Source: CAZUTO01 sp964623085 (GTDB lineage: Bacteria; Pseudomonadota; Gammaproteobacteria; Pseudomonadales; GM7GCV1). Taken from it: a stretch of DNA of 64,000 bases. The notes under the pieces are model-generated. The model worked only from the letters and a program-made list of their open reading frames with translations, was not told the origin of the DNA and did no database searches. Numbering within the stretch: position 1 is the stretch's first letter; the number at the start of each line of letters is the position of its first letter. The position numbers and the translations under genes were made by a program. Shown piece by piece: positions 1-8,968 of the stretch. The stretch covers positions 29,745-93,744 of the forward strand of contig CAZUTO010000005.1 in NCBI GenBank assembly GCA_964623085.1, in the 5' to 3' direction.

Positions 1-198
1 TTTTCCGTGGGTATGTTTATATTTGGTTCGATTGTTGGGGCTATATCGGGGCTGTTTCGAACCGGTGATCTGGTGCCTTTGTGTGCCGCCTTGTTTGGAA
101 CGACTTTGGTGGCGAACCTTATCGTCTTAAGCATTTCACGCGCAAAAGAAACGCGTGTGATGGAGAAAATCAGCCGCGGTGAAATAGAACCGCTATAA
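1..198 (+). CDS. C-terminal end of a membrane protein (partial)
   Basis: The reading frame is open to the left edge of the window and ends at a TAA at 196-198, so this is most likely the tail of a gene that starts upstream and not a free 63-residue ORF. Two hydrophobic stretches, rich in Gly, Ala, Leu and Val, are followed by a short polar tail with several Lys, Arg and Glu, as expected for the last membrane helices and the cytoplasmic end of a transporter. The Gly-Ala-Ile-Ser-Gly pattern would suit an MFS exporter of the Bcr/CflA kind, but too little is present to assign a family. A GTG at 7 and an ATG at 13 could start a small protein; no convincing ribosome binding site can be judged because the sequence begins there. 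Confidence 0.5.
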   Translation, partial: FSVGMFIFGSIVGAISGLFRTGDLVPLCAALFGTTLVANLIVLSISRAKETRVMEKISRGEIEPL

Positions 199-279
199 GT
201 CGGCTAAACGGATGCGATATTTTCTTGTAGAATTCGCGGCCAACTGATGTTTATTACATAGATTATTTAGGACTATTTC

Positions 280-1002
280 ATGGGCAGAGCTTATCAGAAC
301 CGCAAAGATTCAATGGCCAAGACCTCGGATCAAAAGGCCAAGGTTTACAGCCGCTTTGCGCGCGAAATTTATGTCAGTGCCAAATCAGGCGGTTTAGATC
401 CAACCGGAAATCTTGAACTCCGTTCGTTGATTGATCGTGCTAAGAAAGCGCAGGTTCCCACTCACGTTATTGATAAAGCGATTGATAAAGCTTCAGGTGG
501 TGCCGGTGAAGACTTTGCGCGGGCGCAATATGAAGGCTTCGCACCGGGTGGCGCTATGGCGATTATTGAGTGTTTAACTGACAACCCCAATCGCACCTTT
601 GGCGATGTGCGCCAAGCATTCACCAAAACCAACACAAAGATCGGTACCCAAGGCTCGGTGTCGCATATGTTTGATCACTTCGCGATTTTTGTATTCAAGA
701 GTGACGACGAAGAGGCCGTGCTCGACGCGCTAATGATGGCCGATGTAGATGTCAAAGACATTGAGAGCGACGACGGCAACATCACTGTTTTTGCGCCCAA
801 TACCGAATACGCCAAAGCGCGCAAAGCCTTGGTAGAAAGCTTTGGTGAGATTGATTTTGATGTGAATGAAATCCAGTTTATCCCGCAGAACACGCAGGCG
901 CTTGCGGGAGAAGAGCTAGAAATGTTTAACAAGTTTCTCGAAATGCTCAACGATTTGGAAGACGTGCAAAACATCTACCACAACGTTGAGCTTGAGGCTT
1001 AG
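280..1002 (+). CDS. YebC/PmpR family transcriptional/translation-associated regulator (YeeN-like)
   Basis: This 240-residue protein has the usual YebC-family length. The N terminus (MGRAYQNRKDSMAK) and the conserved stretch QVPTHVIDKAIDKA around residues 55-68 are typical, as are the Gly-rich YEGFAPGG segment and the internal TKIGTQGSVSHMF block. The start resembles the YeeN branch more than classical YebC, which begins MAGHSKW. The family comprises cytoplasmic proteins described as DNA-binding regulators, and some members help ribosomes through difficult sequences; which role applies here is not shown. The ATG at 280 follows an AGGA about 8 bases upstream. It stands alone between an upstream membrane gene and convergent lipoprotein genes. 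Confidence 0.93.
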   Translation: MGRAYQNRKDSMAKTSDQKAKVYSRFAREIYVSAKSGGLDPTGNLELRSLIDRAKKAQVPTHVIDKAIDKASGGAGEDFARAQYEGFAPGGAMAIIECLTDNPNRTFGDVRQAFTKTNTKIGTQGSVSHMFDHFAIFVFKSDDEEAVLDALMMADVDVKDIESDDGNITVFAPNTEYAKARKALVESFGEIDFDVNEIQFIPQNTQALAGEELEMFNKFLEMLNDLEDVQNIYHNVELEA

Positions 1003-1027
1003 CGAGACCTAAGTAAGCTTTAGAAAA

Positions 1028-1258
1028 TTAGTGGGTCGTCAGGGATTTGTTCGTATATGGCGCTGCGTAAACGAAATCGCTGGTTGGCACATCACCAGTA
1101 TCAGTGACCTCGGATGGGAGAGGTTGCCCCCATACTCCCCCAGGAGATACCGTGATAGTTCGTTCTGCCGTTGTGCTGCTAGCGCTACCGCCACCACCGC
1201 AGGCAACAATAACCTGAGTGACGGAAGCGAGAATAAGAAGTTTCAGTGTTTTTTTCAT
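1028..1258 (-). CDS. Short lipoprotein, truncated paralogue of the neighbouring lipoprotein
   Basis: A 76-residue predicted lipoprotein: a basic start (MKKTLK), a hydrophobic core, and a lipobox-like VIVAC followed by a Gly4-Ser linker, so Cys20 would be lipidated. The first 45 or so residues closely parallel those of the gene just upstream on the same strand (1279-2262): the same Gly-Gly-Gly-Gly-Ser linker, the Ser-Thr-Thr-Ala-Glu stretch, and the Ser-Pro-Gly-Gly-Val/Ile-Trp motif. After that the two diverge and this one stops. The ribosome-binding regions also look duplicated (AGGGATAT before both starts). It is best read as a partial tandem duplication, either a decaying copy or a small surface lipoprotein. 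The function is unknown. Confidence 0.6.
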   Translation of the reverse strand: MKKTLKLLILASVTQVIVACGGGGSASSTTAERTITVSPGGVWGQPLPSEVTDTGDVPTSDFVYAAPYTNKSLTTH

Positions 1259-1278
1259 GGTGCACCAAATATCCCTGA

Positions 1279-2262
1279 CTACAAACCTGTTTCGGTGATT
1301 CGGTCATATACGGTGACTGGTCCAAAAGGAATGGCAGCTTCACCAGCACCTAGGACAATGGGTTCTGAGAGTAGTCGAAGAGAAATACTGTCTCCGGATG
1401 CGCGCACAAACATCAGGCCTTCCGTGATAGAGGGATCCAGTTCGATGGTTGAGTCTGGCGCTATTGAATCTGGAACTATGCAGTTTTCAGTGGTCAGTAC
1501 CATCTCGAACAGATTAAATCCGTTTTCGAGAAGAGAAACCTGACCGCTAAAATCGCACCCAAAAGCTTGGATCATTTCGTCCGTGCCTGTAATGCTGCCA
1601 GAAGCTGATATTTCTATTTGGTTTGCAGGGTCTACTGTTGTTTCTGGTATTTCGTCCGAGCCTCTATTATTTACGAAACCGAATGACACTGGAATATCAA
1701 GATTATATGTACCTGCAATATCGGATAGAGAAAATGCGGTTTCGTATACCGTTTCCGAATTGGAGCAGGCAATATCAGAGCAGTCTTGGGAAGCGACTAG
1801 GCTGAAAATAAATAGCGTCGACACCCCTTCTTCTATCTCGCAATCCAACGAGAGAAATAGCGAAATGCGCTCAACAAGTGTTCCCGTGGCGGTACATTCG
1901 GTTGCGAAGAAGGTGGTTGTTGTTGAAGCTACATCGTCGAAGATAAATCCATCCATAATGAATTCTCCTTGAATACCTTCGCTATCGCTCTCCGTGATCT
2001 GTCCTGTTCCAGCGATAAAACCGGCATCTGCGCCTAGGTTAGAGACGGTAACCATAGTGCTTTGAACGAGGGCCCTCCCTTCTTCGTCGATCACAAAGTC
2101 AGGGAGGCCTGAAGATGAGACCGATTGTTCCCATATACCCCCAGGAGAGAATGCGAAAGCAGGTTCTGCAGTTGTGCTACTGCTACTGCCACCGCCACCA
2201 CAGGCAGCAATAATCTGAGTTGCGAACACGAGAACAAGCAATTTCAGTAATTTTCCCATCAT
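1279..2262 (-). CDS. Hypothetical lipoprotein with beta-rich secreted domain
   Basis: The frame is open to 2328, but the two adjacent ATG codons at 2257-2262 fit better: they sit behind AGGGATAT and directly before a signal peptide (MGKLLKLLVLVFATQ) with an IIAAC lipobox and a Gly4-Ser4 linker. The mature part of about 300 residues is rich in Thr, Ser, Glu and Asp with alternating hydrophobic residues, and has several Cys that could pair. This looks like an extracytoplasmic beta-structured domain. I do not recognise a family. A truncated relative lies immediately downstream on the same strand, 20 bases away, so both may be read from one transcript starting left of the divergent CBS gene at 2458. 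Confidence 0.7.
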   Translation of the reverse strand: MMGKLLKLLVLVFATQIIAACGGGGSSSSTTAEPAFAFSPGGIWEQSVSSSGLPDFVIDEEGRALVQSTMVTVSNLGADAGFIAGTGQITESDSEGIQGEFIMDGFIFDDVASTTTTFFATECTATGTLVERISLFLSLDCEIEEGVSTLFIFSLVASQDCSDIACSNSETVYETAFSLSDIAGTYNLDIPVSFGFVNNRGSDEIPETTVDPANQIEISASGSITGTDEMIQAFGCDFSGQVSLLENGFNLFEMVLTTENCIVPDSIAPDSTIELDPSITEGLMFVRASGDSISLRLLSEPIVLGAGEAAIPFGPVTVYDRITETGL

Positions 2263-2457
2263 GCAATAGATATCCCTAATCAGATTGAAGTCCCATGCTA
2301 GCAAAGATAAGCGCTTGGTTGCACTCATTGCTGACTGGCGACCAGTTGTGCGCGAACAAGGTGGGTAACAAATTTTGGTGGGTCAGCAAAATTCGAGTCA
2401 GTGTGATATAGAATAATGGAACGTCAATAAAAAAACCGCCCATAGGGAGAAGGTCAG

Positions 2458-2880
2458 ATGACAGATTCTTTTTTTGTCAGAGATTTTATGCTCGAAAATC
2501 CAGTAAAAATATCACCGGATGCCACTATTGATGAGGCGGCAAAAATGTTGATAGATAACCGTATTTCCGGTCTCACCGTAGTGGACGCGCAGGACAACGT
2601 AGTGGGTGTGCTTTCTGAATTAGATTGTCTTAGAGCGACGATTAGCACGACCTATAACGAGGGTAATACTGGCAGCGGGCTGGTTGGTGAATATATGACG
2701 TCTACGGTAGATTCGTTGAGCCCAGATGACGATCTGGTCTCCGTGGCGCAATCAATGTTGCAAGCGCGGCAACGTCGGCGCCCCGTGGTGAAGGACGGTA
2801 AATTAGTGGGGCAAGTGAGTTGCCGGAACATCCTGTGGGCGGTGGGTAATTACGCCAGCCGAGGCAAGAAACAAGATTGA
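2458..2880 (+). CDS. CBS-domain pair protein
   Basis: A 140-residue protein made of two CBS domains, about residues 8-62 and 75-130. Visible marks are VRDFMLENPVKISPDATI at the start, with the ISGLTVVD and VVGVLSELD strands of the first domain, then GEYMTSTVDSLSPDDDL and RRRPVVKDGKLVGQVSCRNIL of the second. CBS pairs bind adenosine nucleotides and usually act as regulatory modules. A strong ribosome binding site (GGAGAAGG) precedes the ATG. Its stop codon overlaps the TTG start of modA in ATTGA, so translation is probably coupled to the molybdate operon. A free-standing CBS protein is not part of classical modABC, and a sensing role for molybdate uptake is inference from position alone. Confidence 0.9.
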   Translation: MTDSFFVRDFMLENPVKISPDATIDEAAKMLIDNRISGLTVVDAQDNVVGVLSELDCLRATISTTYNEGNTGSGLVGEYMTSTVDSLSPDDDLVSVAQSMLQARQRRRPVVKDGKLVGQVSCRNILWAVGNYASRGKKQD

Positions 2881-3767
2881 AACTGAGCCGTTTTAGGCAA
2901 GGGCTTGTCGCGGCTTCTTATGTTGCGATTCTCTGTATATCGTCGATAGCAAAAGCGCATGCTGAGTCGGCCACGGTTGCGGTGGCCTCAAACTTTATGG
3001 CGCCGATGAAAGTCATTGCTTCAGAGTTTGAGGAAGCGACAGGGCACAAAGTTAATCTCGCATTTGGTTCGTCGGGAAAGCTCTACGCTCAGATAATTAA
3101 TGGCGCGCCATTCCAGTTATTTTTATCGGCTGATCAATCCAAACCCAGCAAGCTCATTGAGACAGGCAAGCACGACGCTCAATATCGATTTACTTACGCG
3201 ATCGGTAAGTTAGCACTTGTATCTGATACGTTATTTGGTGACGTAGCATCACAATCACCGGCAAATCCAAAACAACAAGTAGAATCCAATCAGTTTGATC
3301 GAATAGCTATTGCTAACCCTCGCGTTGCGCCCTATGGAAAAGCAGCCACAGAGGTGCTCGATTATTTCGATCTGGGTGACGCCATAAACAGTAAGATTGT
3401 CCAAGGCGAAAACATCGCGCAGGTCTACCAGTTTGTGAGCAGTGGGAATGTGAGTTTGGGTTTCGTGGCGCTATCCCAAGTACGCTCTCAAGCGCGTTCA
3501 CAGATGGGTTCCTCAGCGACAGACAACCCGCAAAATTTGCTGGATTCGAACCGCGTATGGGTTGTGCCGGCGAACCTGCATACACCTATCAAACAAGATA
3601 TGTTGCTACTTAAAAGCGGCGAGAGCAATGAAGCAGCGATTGGCTTGTATCACTGGATAAAAAGCGCAGACATGCAATTGCTTATAGAAAGCTTTGGCTA
3701 TGAGACAGTGTCTGATAGCGCGGCGAGCGAACGAGAAGTAGCTAGAGAAGGAGAGTCATCGAAATGA
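2877..3767 (+). CDS. modA: Molybdate ABC transporter, periplasmic substrate-binding protein
   Basis: ModA captures molybdate (or tungstate) in the periplasm and delivers it to ModB. A signal peptide of about 29 residues ends near AHA, followed by the hallmark VAVASNFMAPMKVIASEF and the substrate-site strand AFGSSGKLYAQI, then the AIANPRVAPYGKAATEVL block. At 296 residues it is some 40 longer than many ModA proteins because of a polar Ser/Glu/Arg tail after about residue 265. The start is a TTG overlapping the stop of the CBS gene; no ATG or GTG closer to the signal peptide exists in frame. The gene ends in an ATGA overlap with modB. No ModE repressor gene is present in the window. Confidence 0.93.
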   Translation: MKLSRFRQGLVAASYVAILCISSIAKAHAESATVAVASNFMAPMKVIASEFEEATGHKVNLAFGSSGKLYAQIINGAPFQLFLSADQSKPSKLIETGKHDAQYRFTYAIGKLALVSDTLFGDVASQSPANPKQQVESNQFDRIAIANPRVAPYGKAATEVLDYFDLGDAINSKIVQGENIAQVYQFVSSGNVSLGFVALSQVRSQARSQMGSSATDNPQNLLDSNRVWVVPANLHTPIKQDMLLLKSGESNEAAIGLYHWIKSADMQLLIESFGYETVSDSAASEREVAREGESSK

Positions 3768-4477
3768 CAGTCTCGCCGCAAGACCTGGCCGCCATTTTGT
3801 TAACGCTTAAGCTTGGTTTCACCGTCACTTGCTTGCTGTTGGTCATTGGCACGCCCATCGCTTGGTGGCTATCGCAGACCCGCTCTTGGTTGAAAGGGCC
3901 GATCGGCGCAATTGTTGCGTTGCCACTGGTATTGCCTCCATCAGTTTTGGGTTTTTATTTGTTGATTATGATGGGTCCGAACGGCGCGGTGGGGCAGTTC
4001 ACGCAATCTATTGGTGTCGGTCTTTTACCCTTCACCTACTGGGGGTTAGTTGTCGGCTCTTTTATCTATTCTATGCCCTTTGTGATTCAGCCCATTCAGA
4101 ACGCAATGGAGGCGATAGGTTCTCGGCCCTTAGAGGTGGCAGCTACATTGAGGGCGAAACCGCTGGATACATTTTTTACGGTGGTGCTCCCGTTGGCAAA
4201 GCCGGGGATGATCACTGCGGCGGTTTTGGGTTTTGCGCATACATTGGGTGAGTTTGGTTTGGTGTTAATGATTGGCGGCAATATTCCAGGCGCCACACAA
4301 ACGGTGTCTTTGATGATTTATGACCACGTCGAGGCGCTAGATTATGACCGAGCGCAGGCATTGAGTTTGATGATGCTTTTGTTCTCGTTTGTGGTGTTGC
4401 TTTTGCTTTATACGTTGAATCCGAAAAGCCGAATTTCGGGCTCGATGTTTGGCCAAAAAAGCCGCGCCAGAGTATGA
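3764..4477 (+). CDS. modB: Molybdate ABC transporter permease
   Basis: The inner-membrane channel of the molybdate importer, 237 residues, with five to six hydrophobic segments. The cytoplasmic EAA-type loop that docks on the ATPase can be seen near residues 120-165 (EAIGSRPLEVAATLRAKP followed by VVLPLAKPGMI), and AHTLGEFGLVLMIGGNIPG is the typical ModB continuation. The ATG lies inside the modA stop (ATGA), so the two are translationally coupled. A gap of 39 bases separates it from modC, which is a little unusual because modB and modC often overlap. Confidence 0.95.
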   Translation: MTVSPQDLAAILLTLKLGFTVTCLLLVIGTPIAWWLSQTRSWLKGPIGAIVALPLVLPPSVLGFYLLIMMGPNGAVGQFTQSIGVGLLPFTYWGLVVGSFIYSMPFVIQPIQNAMEAIGSRPLEVAATLRAKPLDTFFTVVLPLAKPGMITAAVLGFAHTLGEFGLVLMIGGNIPGATQTVSLMIYDHVEALDYDRAQALSLMMLLFSFVVLLLLYTLNPKSRISGSMFGQKSRARV

Positions 4478-4516
4478 ATATGATCAAAAGCACGAGCACG
4501 AGTCTGACCTTTTCTG

Positions 4517-5581
4517 ATGATTAAGCTTGATATTCATGCAGCCTTGGACGACTTCTCCCTGAGCTTCGACACCGAACTACCCGGCAATGGAGTCACGGCG
4601 TTATTTGGGCCGTCGGGGTCTGGGAAAACTAGCGTGCTGCGTTGTATGGCAGGTTTACATCGCGCTGAATCTGCAACCATCGCTATTAACGGGGAGACGT
4701 GGCAAGACGACAATCAATTTGTGCCCACACACGATCGAGCCATTGGCTATGTGTTTCAGGAATCCAGCCTTTTCTCGCATTTAAGCGCAGAAGGGAACCT
4801 TGATTACGCAGAGAAACGATCCAAAGCAAATGCACTCATAGCGCGAGATAGAATTGTCGAATTGCTGGGCATTAGTGACCTATTAAATCGCATGCCTGCA
4901 CAGCTTTCTGGTGGCGAGCGACAAAGGGTGGCGATTGCGCGCACCTTGCTGTCATCACCAAAAATACTATTGATGGATGAGCCGCTTGCATCCCTAGACA
5001 GCGCGCGCAAGAAAGAGATTATCCCGTATCTAAAAGAATTGCGGGGGGCGTTAGACATTCCCATTATTTATGTGAGCCACTCAGCTGATGAAGTTGCGCA
5101 GTTAGCTGATCATATTGTTGTGCTGGACGAGGGTAGGATATTCGCATCCGGTTCGTTAATAGAGATGATGTCACGAGCGGATTTTCCTATCTCGGCGGGT
5201 GATGAGGCAGGGGCGGTGCTTAATGTAGAAATCGTTGCCAAAGAGCCTGAATGGAAAATGGAGCGAGTAATGTTTTCCGGTGGTGAACTCTGGATCAGAG
5301 ACGGTGGTTTGCCCATAGAGGCTGAGCACCGAATACGGATTCTCGCGAAAGATGTGAGTTTGGCTCGCGCTCGCCATAAAGACACCAGTATTCAGAACAT
5401 TTTGCCGGTGCGTATAGACGCTATTGCAGAAGAACCGGAATCGGGCACGGCATTGGTGCAATTGGATGCGGGTGGTCATCAGTTGTTAGCGCGCATTACA
5501 CAGAGATCGCTATCGCGCCTTGCTTTAGAGCAGGGCGAATTAGTTTGGGCGCAAATTAAGTCCGTAGCGCTATTGCAATAA
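4517..5581 (+). CDS. modC: Molybdate ABC transporter ATP-binding protein
   Basis: This 354-residue ATPase powers ModB. The Walker A motif GPSGSGKT is at residues 31-38, the signature LSGGERQRVAIARTLL near 134-149, Walker B LLMDEPLASLD shortly after, and the switch His in IYVSHSADE. The C-terminal part, from about residue 285 (QNILPVRIDAI to the end), is a MOP/TOBE domain that in ModC proteins binds molybdate and can feed back on transport. The length is normal for ModC. It completes the CBS-modABC unit and is followed after 13 bases by selO, which may be cotranscribed. Confidence 0.95.
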   Translation: MIKLDIHAALDDFSLSFDTELPGNGVTALFGPSGSGKTSVLRCMAGLHRAESATIAINGETWQDDNQFVPTHDRAIGYVFQESSLFSHLSAEGNLDYAEKRSKANALIARDRIVELLGISDLLNRMPAQLSGGERQRVAIARTLLSSPKILLMDEPLASLDSARKKEIIPYLKELRGALDIPIIYVSHSADEVAQLADHIVVLDEGRIFASGSLIEMMSRADFPISAGDEAGAVLNVEIVAKEPEWKMERVMFSGGELWIRDGGLPIEAEHRIRILAKDVSLARARHKDTSIQNILPVRIDAIAEEPESGTALVQLDAGGHQLLARITQRSLSRLALEQGELVWAQIKSVALLQ

Positions 5582-5594
5582 TTTAGGTAAATCG

Positions 5595-7094
5595 ATGTCT
5601 TCAATTTGTTTTGACAATAGTTATGCAGCACTGCCTTCGCAGTTTTATAGCGATCAAATGCCGTCGCCGGTGAGTGCGCCGGAATTGATTCGGGCAAATA
5701 CTGCGTTAGCTGCGTGCCTAAAAATTGACGTCGATTGGCTGAAGACCGAAGAGGCCAAGCAAGCATTTGCCGGCAATGTCATTCTTGAAGGTTCTCACCC
5801 GATTTCTACCGTCTATGCTGGCCATCAATTTGGCAATTGGAATCCGCAGCTGGGTGATGGACGCGCAGTGTTGCTCGGTGAGGTTGTTGATGAAGAGGGT
5901 GATCGCTATGACATCCAGTTAAAAGGTGCAGGCCGAACGCCTTATTCTCGCGGTGGGGACGGGCTTTCGCCGCTCGGCCCGGTACTGCGGGAATACGTGC
6001 TTAGCGAGGCTATGGCCGCTTTGGGTGTGCCAACTACACGCAGCCTTGGTGCGGTGACTACAGGCGACAAAGTGATGCGCGAGACAATTTTGCCTGGTGC
6101 GGTTCTCACGCGGGTGGCGTCGAGCCATATTCGTGTAGGCACTTTCCAATACTTTTCTGCGCAGGGTGATACTGAATCGATTCGGCTACTTTTTGAGCAC
6201 GCTGCGAAACGGCATTATCCAGAAACACTAGCGGCGGATAATCCGTCCTTGGCGTTTCTGGATGCCGTGATCGCTAGGCAAGCTGAGCTGATTGCGAAGT
6301 GGCAGTTGTTAGGTTTTATCCACGGTGTCATGAATACGGACAATATGCTCATCTGTGGTGAGACGGTGGACTATGGTCCCTGTGCCTTTATGGATAGCTA
6401 TGATCCTGATGCAGTATTTAGCTCCATTGATCGCCAGCGCAGGTACGCCTATTCAAACCAACCCAAAATTGCACATTGGAATTTGTCTTGGTTGGCGCAA
6501 TCGTTGATTCCTTTGATCGACGAAAATCAAGAAGCGGCTATTAACAAAGCCCAAGAAGCCATCAATTCGTTTCCAGATGCTTACCATAAAGCCTACGAGG
6601 CGGGCCTAGCTCGGAAGCTTGGGTTTAAAGCCTCGTGTGAAGAGAGTAACGATCTTGGCAGAAGATTATTTGAGCTAATGGCGCAGCACGCTGTCGATTT
6701 TACGCTCTGCTTTCGCAAGCTCGCTGATGTTGGCGCACCAGATTCGGAGAAAGAAATCCCCGATGAACTGTTTCAATTTCCTTCGAGTTTTGATTCTTGG
6801 TTGAAGGAATGGTCGAGTATTGCCGAGCAGGCAGGAATGAGTTGGCCTGATCATATCGAGCGATCAGTCGAGATGCGATTAGCCAACCCGGCATTCATTC
6901 CTAGAAATCATCTAGTTGAAGAAGCCATTGCTGCGGGTGAAAAAAACCAGGACTTTGAGCGATTCCATGCACTAGTTGATGTGCTTGCGAAACCCTATGG
7001 ATTTGGCGGCGACAAATTAGCTTATGCTAATGCCAAGTATGCCAAGCCACCCAATGAATCCCAGCGTGTGTATCAAACCTTCTGCGGTACTTGA
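5595..7094 (+). CDS. selO: Protein adenylyltransferase SelO (YdiU/UPF0061)
   Basis: SelO is a pseudokinase-fold enzyme that transfers AMP from ATP to Ser, Thr or Tyr of target proteins, with a role in redox stress. At 499 residues it is close to the E. coli length. The nucleotide-binding segment is at residues 110-123 (KGAGRTPYSRGGDG), followed by REYVLSEAMAALGVPTTRSL. The catalytic region is HGVMNTDNM at 243-251, with the metal-binding DYGP at 259-262. The C terminus ends in Phe-Cys-Gly-Thr; the eukaryotic homologues carry selenocysteine near this point, here it is an ordinary Cys. It begins 13 bases after modC. A hairpin at 7109-7131 lies between it and the convergent lipase gene. Confidence 0.96.
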   Translation: MSSICFDNSYAALPSQFYSDQMPSPVSAPELIRANTALAACLKIDVDWLKTEEAKQAFAGNVILEGSHPISTVYAGHQFGNWNPQLGDGRAVLLGEVVDEEGDRYDIQLKGAGRTPYSRGGDGLSPLGPVLREYVLSEAMAALGVPTTRSLGAVTTGDKVMRETILPGAVLTRVASSHIRVGTFQYFSAQGDTESIRLLFEHAAKRHYPETLAADNPSLAFLDAVIARQAELIAKWQLLGFIHGVMNTDNMLICGETVDYGPCAFMDSYDPDAVFSSIDRQRRYAYSNQPKIAHWNLSWLAQSLIPLIDENQEAAINKAQEAINSFPDAYHKAYEAGLARKLGFKASCEESNDLGRRLFELMAQHAVDFTLCFRKLADVGAPDSEKEIPDELFQFPSSFDSWLKEWSSIAEQAGMSWPDHIERSVEMRLANPAFIPRNHLVEEAIAAGEKNQDFERFHALVDVLAKPYGFGGDKLAYANAKYAKPPNESQRVYQTFCGT

Positions 7095-7108
7095 GTGCTA
7101 TTTAATTT

Positions 7109-7131
7109 GAGTCGGATTGGTTTGCCGACTC
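7109..7131. terminator. Hairpin between convergent selO and lipase genes
   Basis: A 7-base-pair stem, GAGTCGG (7109-7115) with CCGACTC (7125-7131), and a 9-base loop sit between the two converging genes and touch the stop codon of the leftward gene. Neither side has a clean T run; the leftward side is only A/T-rich. A weak or factor-assisted bidirectional terminator is likely. Confidence 0.4.
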
Positions 7132-8573
7132 TAGTCTCTAGGGTCTTCCAATAATAGATAAAGCACGTTGTTTGAAAAGCTCGGATCTGATGTTAGCCCT
7201 ATATGATCAGAAGGTATGAATTGAACCTCCGTCCAGTGAATGGGTGAGCGAAGAGTGGGCTGCCATTCTTGGCCGACACGTTCGTCTAGCAATGCACTAT
7301 AGCGAGCGACGGATCCGTCGCCTGGCACGGTATCTATGAAACGGACTTCGCCTGTTTCTTGATTGACTGCCACGCGATCAGGCGTGTTCTCGATGTCTCC
7401 TGCAACGAGGTAGAGATCAACCCCTTCTGGAAGAGGTGCATCAAGATCCAATGCTTTGTGGAAGGTTTCAGCGCGTTTCAATACTTTGGTTTGAAAGTCT
7501 AGAGCGACTTCGCGTCGTGCTTCGGGATCGCTGAGATAGGGTAGCGAGTGTTCTAAAAAGGTCTGCGTTTCCTCTGTTTGAGCGGCGAGCCCCCACTCAT
7601 ATTTTTCCCATAACTCTCCGTCGTAAATATTTGTAATCGGTGTTTCTGCTTCATTATCCATAACAACTTTTGCGTGCCTTGGACGCGGCAGTAATTGATA
7701 GATAGACGGGTAAGTACCGAGAATAGATGCGGGGTAATGAGGCAAAATAGGTTTAGCCGGATCAAAACCGTTGAGCAACTGATCAAACGCTTGGCTGGAA
7801 CCGGCGTTTGGTGTGCCGACCAGTATGGCTCGTTCGACATACTCGCTACCTTCCCAAGTGAGTTCCGGCAGCGAACCATCTGTTGGAAGGTCGGCGTCGC
7901 CATAGCGCATAAAATATCGGGTGATTAAACCACCCATCGAATGCGCAACAATATCGAATTTAACTTCTGCATCCTCTAGTCCATAGCGCTTTTTGTATTC
8001 TTCTTGAATAAAAGCGCGTTTCTCTTCGATAAAGATTTTTAAGCGGGCTGCGTTCTCGACATTATCTAGCCGCCAATCGTAGTCGAATTGAAAACACGTA
8101 AAATGATCATCACCATAATCAACGCCATTCAACCCGATGCTTTCATCGGAATATCCGCCGACACCTAAGGTCGACAGGATGCCGACGTAGGCGCGAATTC
8201 CGAAGGAAATACCGGCAATACGCAGACGGATTTGATCCAGCACACCGTCACTGCGAACACGATTTCCTGCGCCTTCTATGAGTTGTTCTTGAGGTCCGAT
8301 GGGGAGGGCTAGCAACTGTGCGTCGTCAGGGTCATTTGGATTCGCCGCCCCGCCGTCGAATGCGCCCCACACGGTTCGGTTTGTTGCGTCTTCTACCAAA
8401 CGGCTGCCAAGAACGCCTGGAATAACAATAATGGGGTTTCTGTCTGGTTTGTGATATTGCGCAGAGCGTTCATAAATAAGCCCAAGAGTCCGTGTGTCAG
8501 ATGCGCATGCTGCGATGAAAACACTTAGCCCTATTAGCAGGCTATAGGTTACAAGAGATCGTATTCTTAACAT
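7131..8573 (-). CDS. LCAT/phospholipase A-like alpha/beta hydrolase lipoprotein
   Basis: A 480-residue secreted lipase-like protein of the lecithin:cholesterol acyltransferase family (PF02450 type). The signal peptide ends in a lipobox (IAAC, Cys23), so it should be anchored to a membrane. The oxyanion region NPIIVIPGVLGSRL is at about 46-59, and the nucleophile elbow is AHSMGG, with Ser212. Near the C terminus the expected acid and base are visible as GDGSV and SDHIGL, giving a Ser-Asp-His triad. Substrates are probably phospholipids or sterol esters, but this is family knowledge. The ATG at 8573 is preceded by AGGAAT. The gene is divergent from the spermidine-synthase fusion gene. Confidence 0.88.
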   Translation of the reverse strand: MLRIRSLVTYSLLIGLSVFIAACASDTRTLGLIYERSAQYHKPDRNPIIVIPGVLGSRLVEDATNRTVWGAFDGGAANPNDPDDAQLLALPIGPQEQLIEGAGNRVRSDGVLDQIRLRIAGISFGIRAYVGILSTLGVGGYSDESIGLNGVDYGDDHFTCFQFDYDWRLDNVENAARLKIFIEEKRAFIQEEYKKRYGLEDAEVKFDIVAHSMGGLITRYFMRYGDADLPTDGSLPELTWEGSEYVERAILVGTPNAGSSQAFDQLLNGFDPAKPILPHYPASILGTYPSIYQLLPRPRHAKVVMDNEAETPITNIYDGELWEKYEWGLAAQTEETQTFLEHSLPYLSDPEARREVALDFQTKVLKRAETFHKALDLDAPLPEGVDLYLVAGDIENTPDRVAVNQETGEVRFIDTVPGDGSVARYSALLDERVGQEWQPTLRSPIHWTEVQFIPSDHIGLTSDPSFSNNVLYLLLEDPRD

Positions 8574-8968
8574 GCGTATTCCTTATAATCACCACTGGTT
8601 GTGGGCTTTGAGGCACTTGATACATATGTGTACCGCCGCTACACCCAGCATTCCAAATATACAGAGTGCACTTTGCGGCTTATCGCTATAGAAATATGTT
8701 TTTCCACGTTCAATAGTACATGACAGAGCCATTTTCGCGCTCAATTTTGTTGAGCGCATTGCATGAATTGGCTAAAAAAGGAGCAATGCCCCACATTTTT
8801 TTGCGATTTGATTGCTGAATGAACCAAAATAGAACCTTACAAAAAAAGCTAACTTCAATTAATCTCTGCAAGTTCAGGTAAAATATCGTGTTTTGCATTA
8901 TGTATTTGCGTCTTAGTGCGTAATTTAACTATTTTGACTATTCGATACCAAACGACGAAAAGAATCCT
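8574..8968. other. Divergent intergenic region, 395 bases
   Basis: This A/T-rich stretch carries the promoters of the lipase lipoprotein (leftward) and of the spermidine-synthase fusion (rightward). I find no RNA gene, no convincing operator palindrome and no repeat. The one open frame in it (8710-8898, leftward) lacks family features and a good start. Confidence 0.6.

Noticed and set aside
8710..8898. Leftward frame of 62 residues in the lipase/spermidine-synthase intergenic region
   Set aside because: No family, no start context, and composition like translated A/T-rich spacer.
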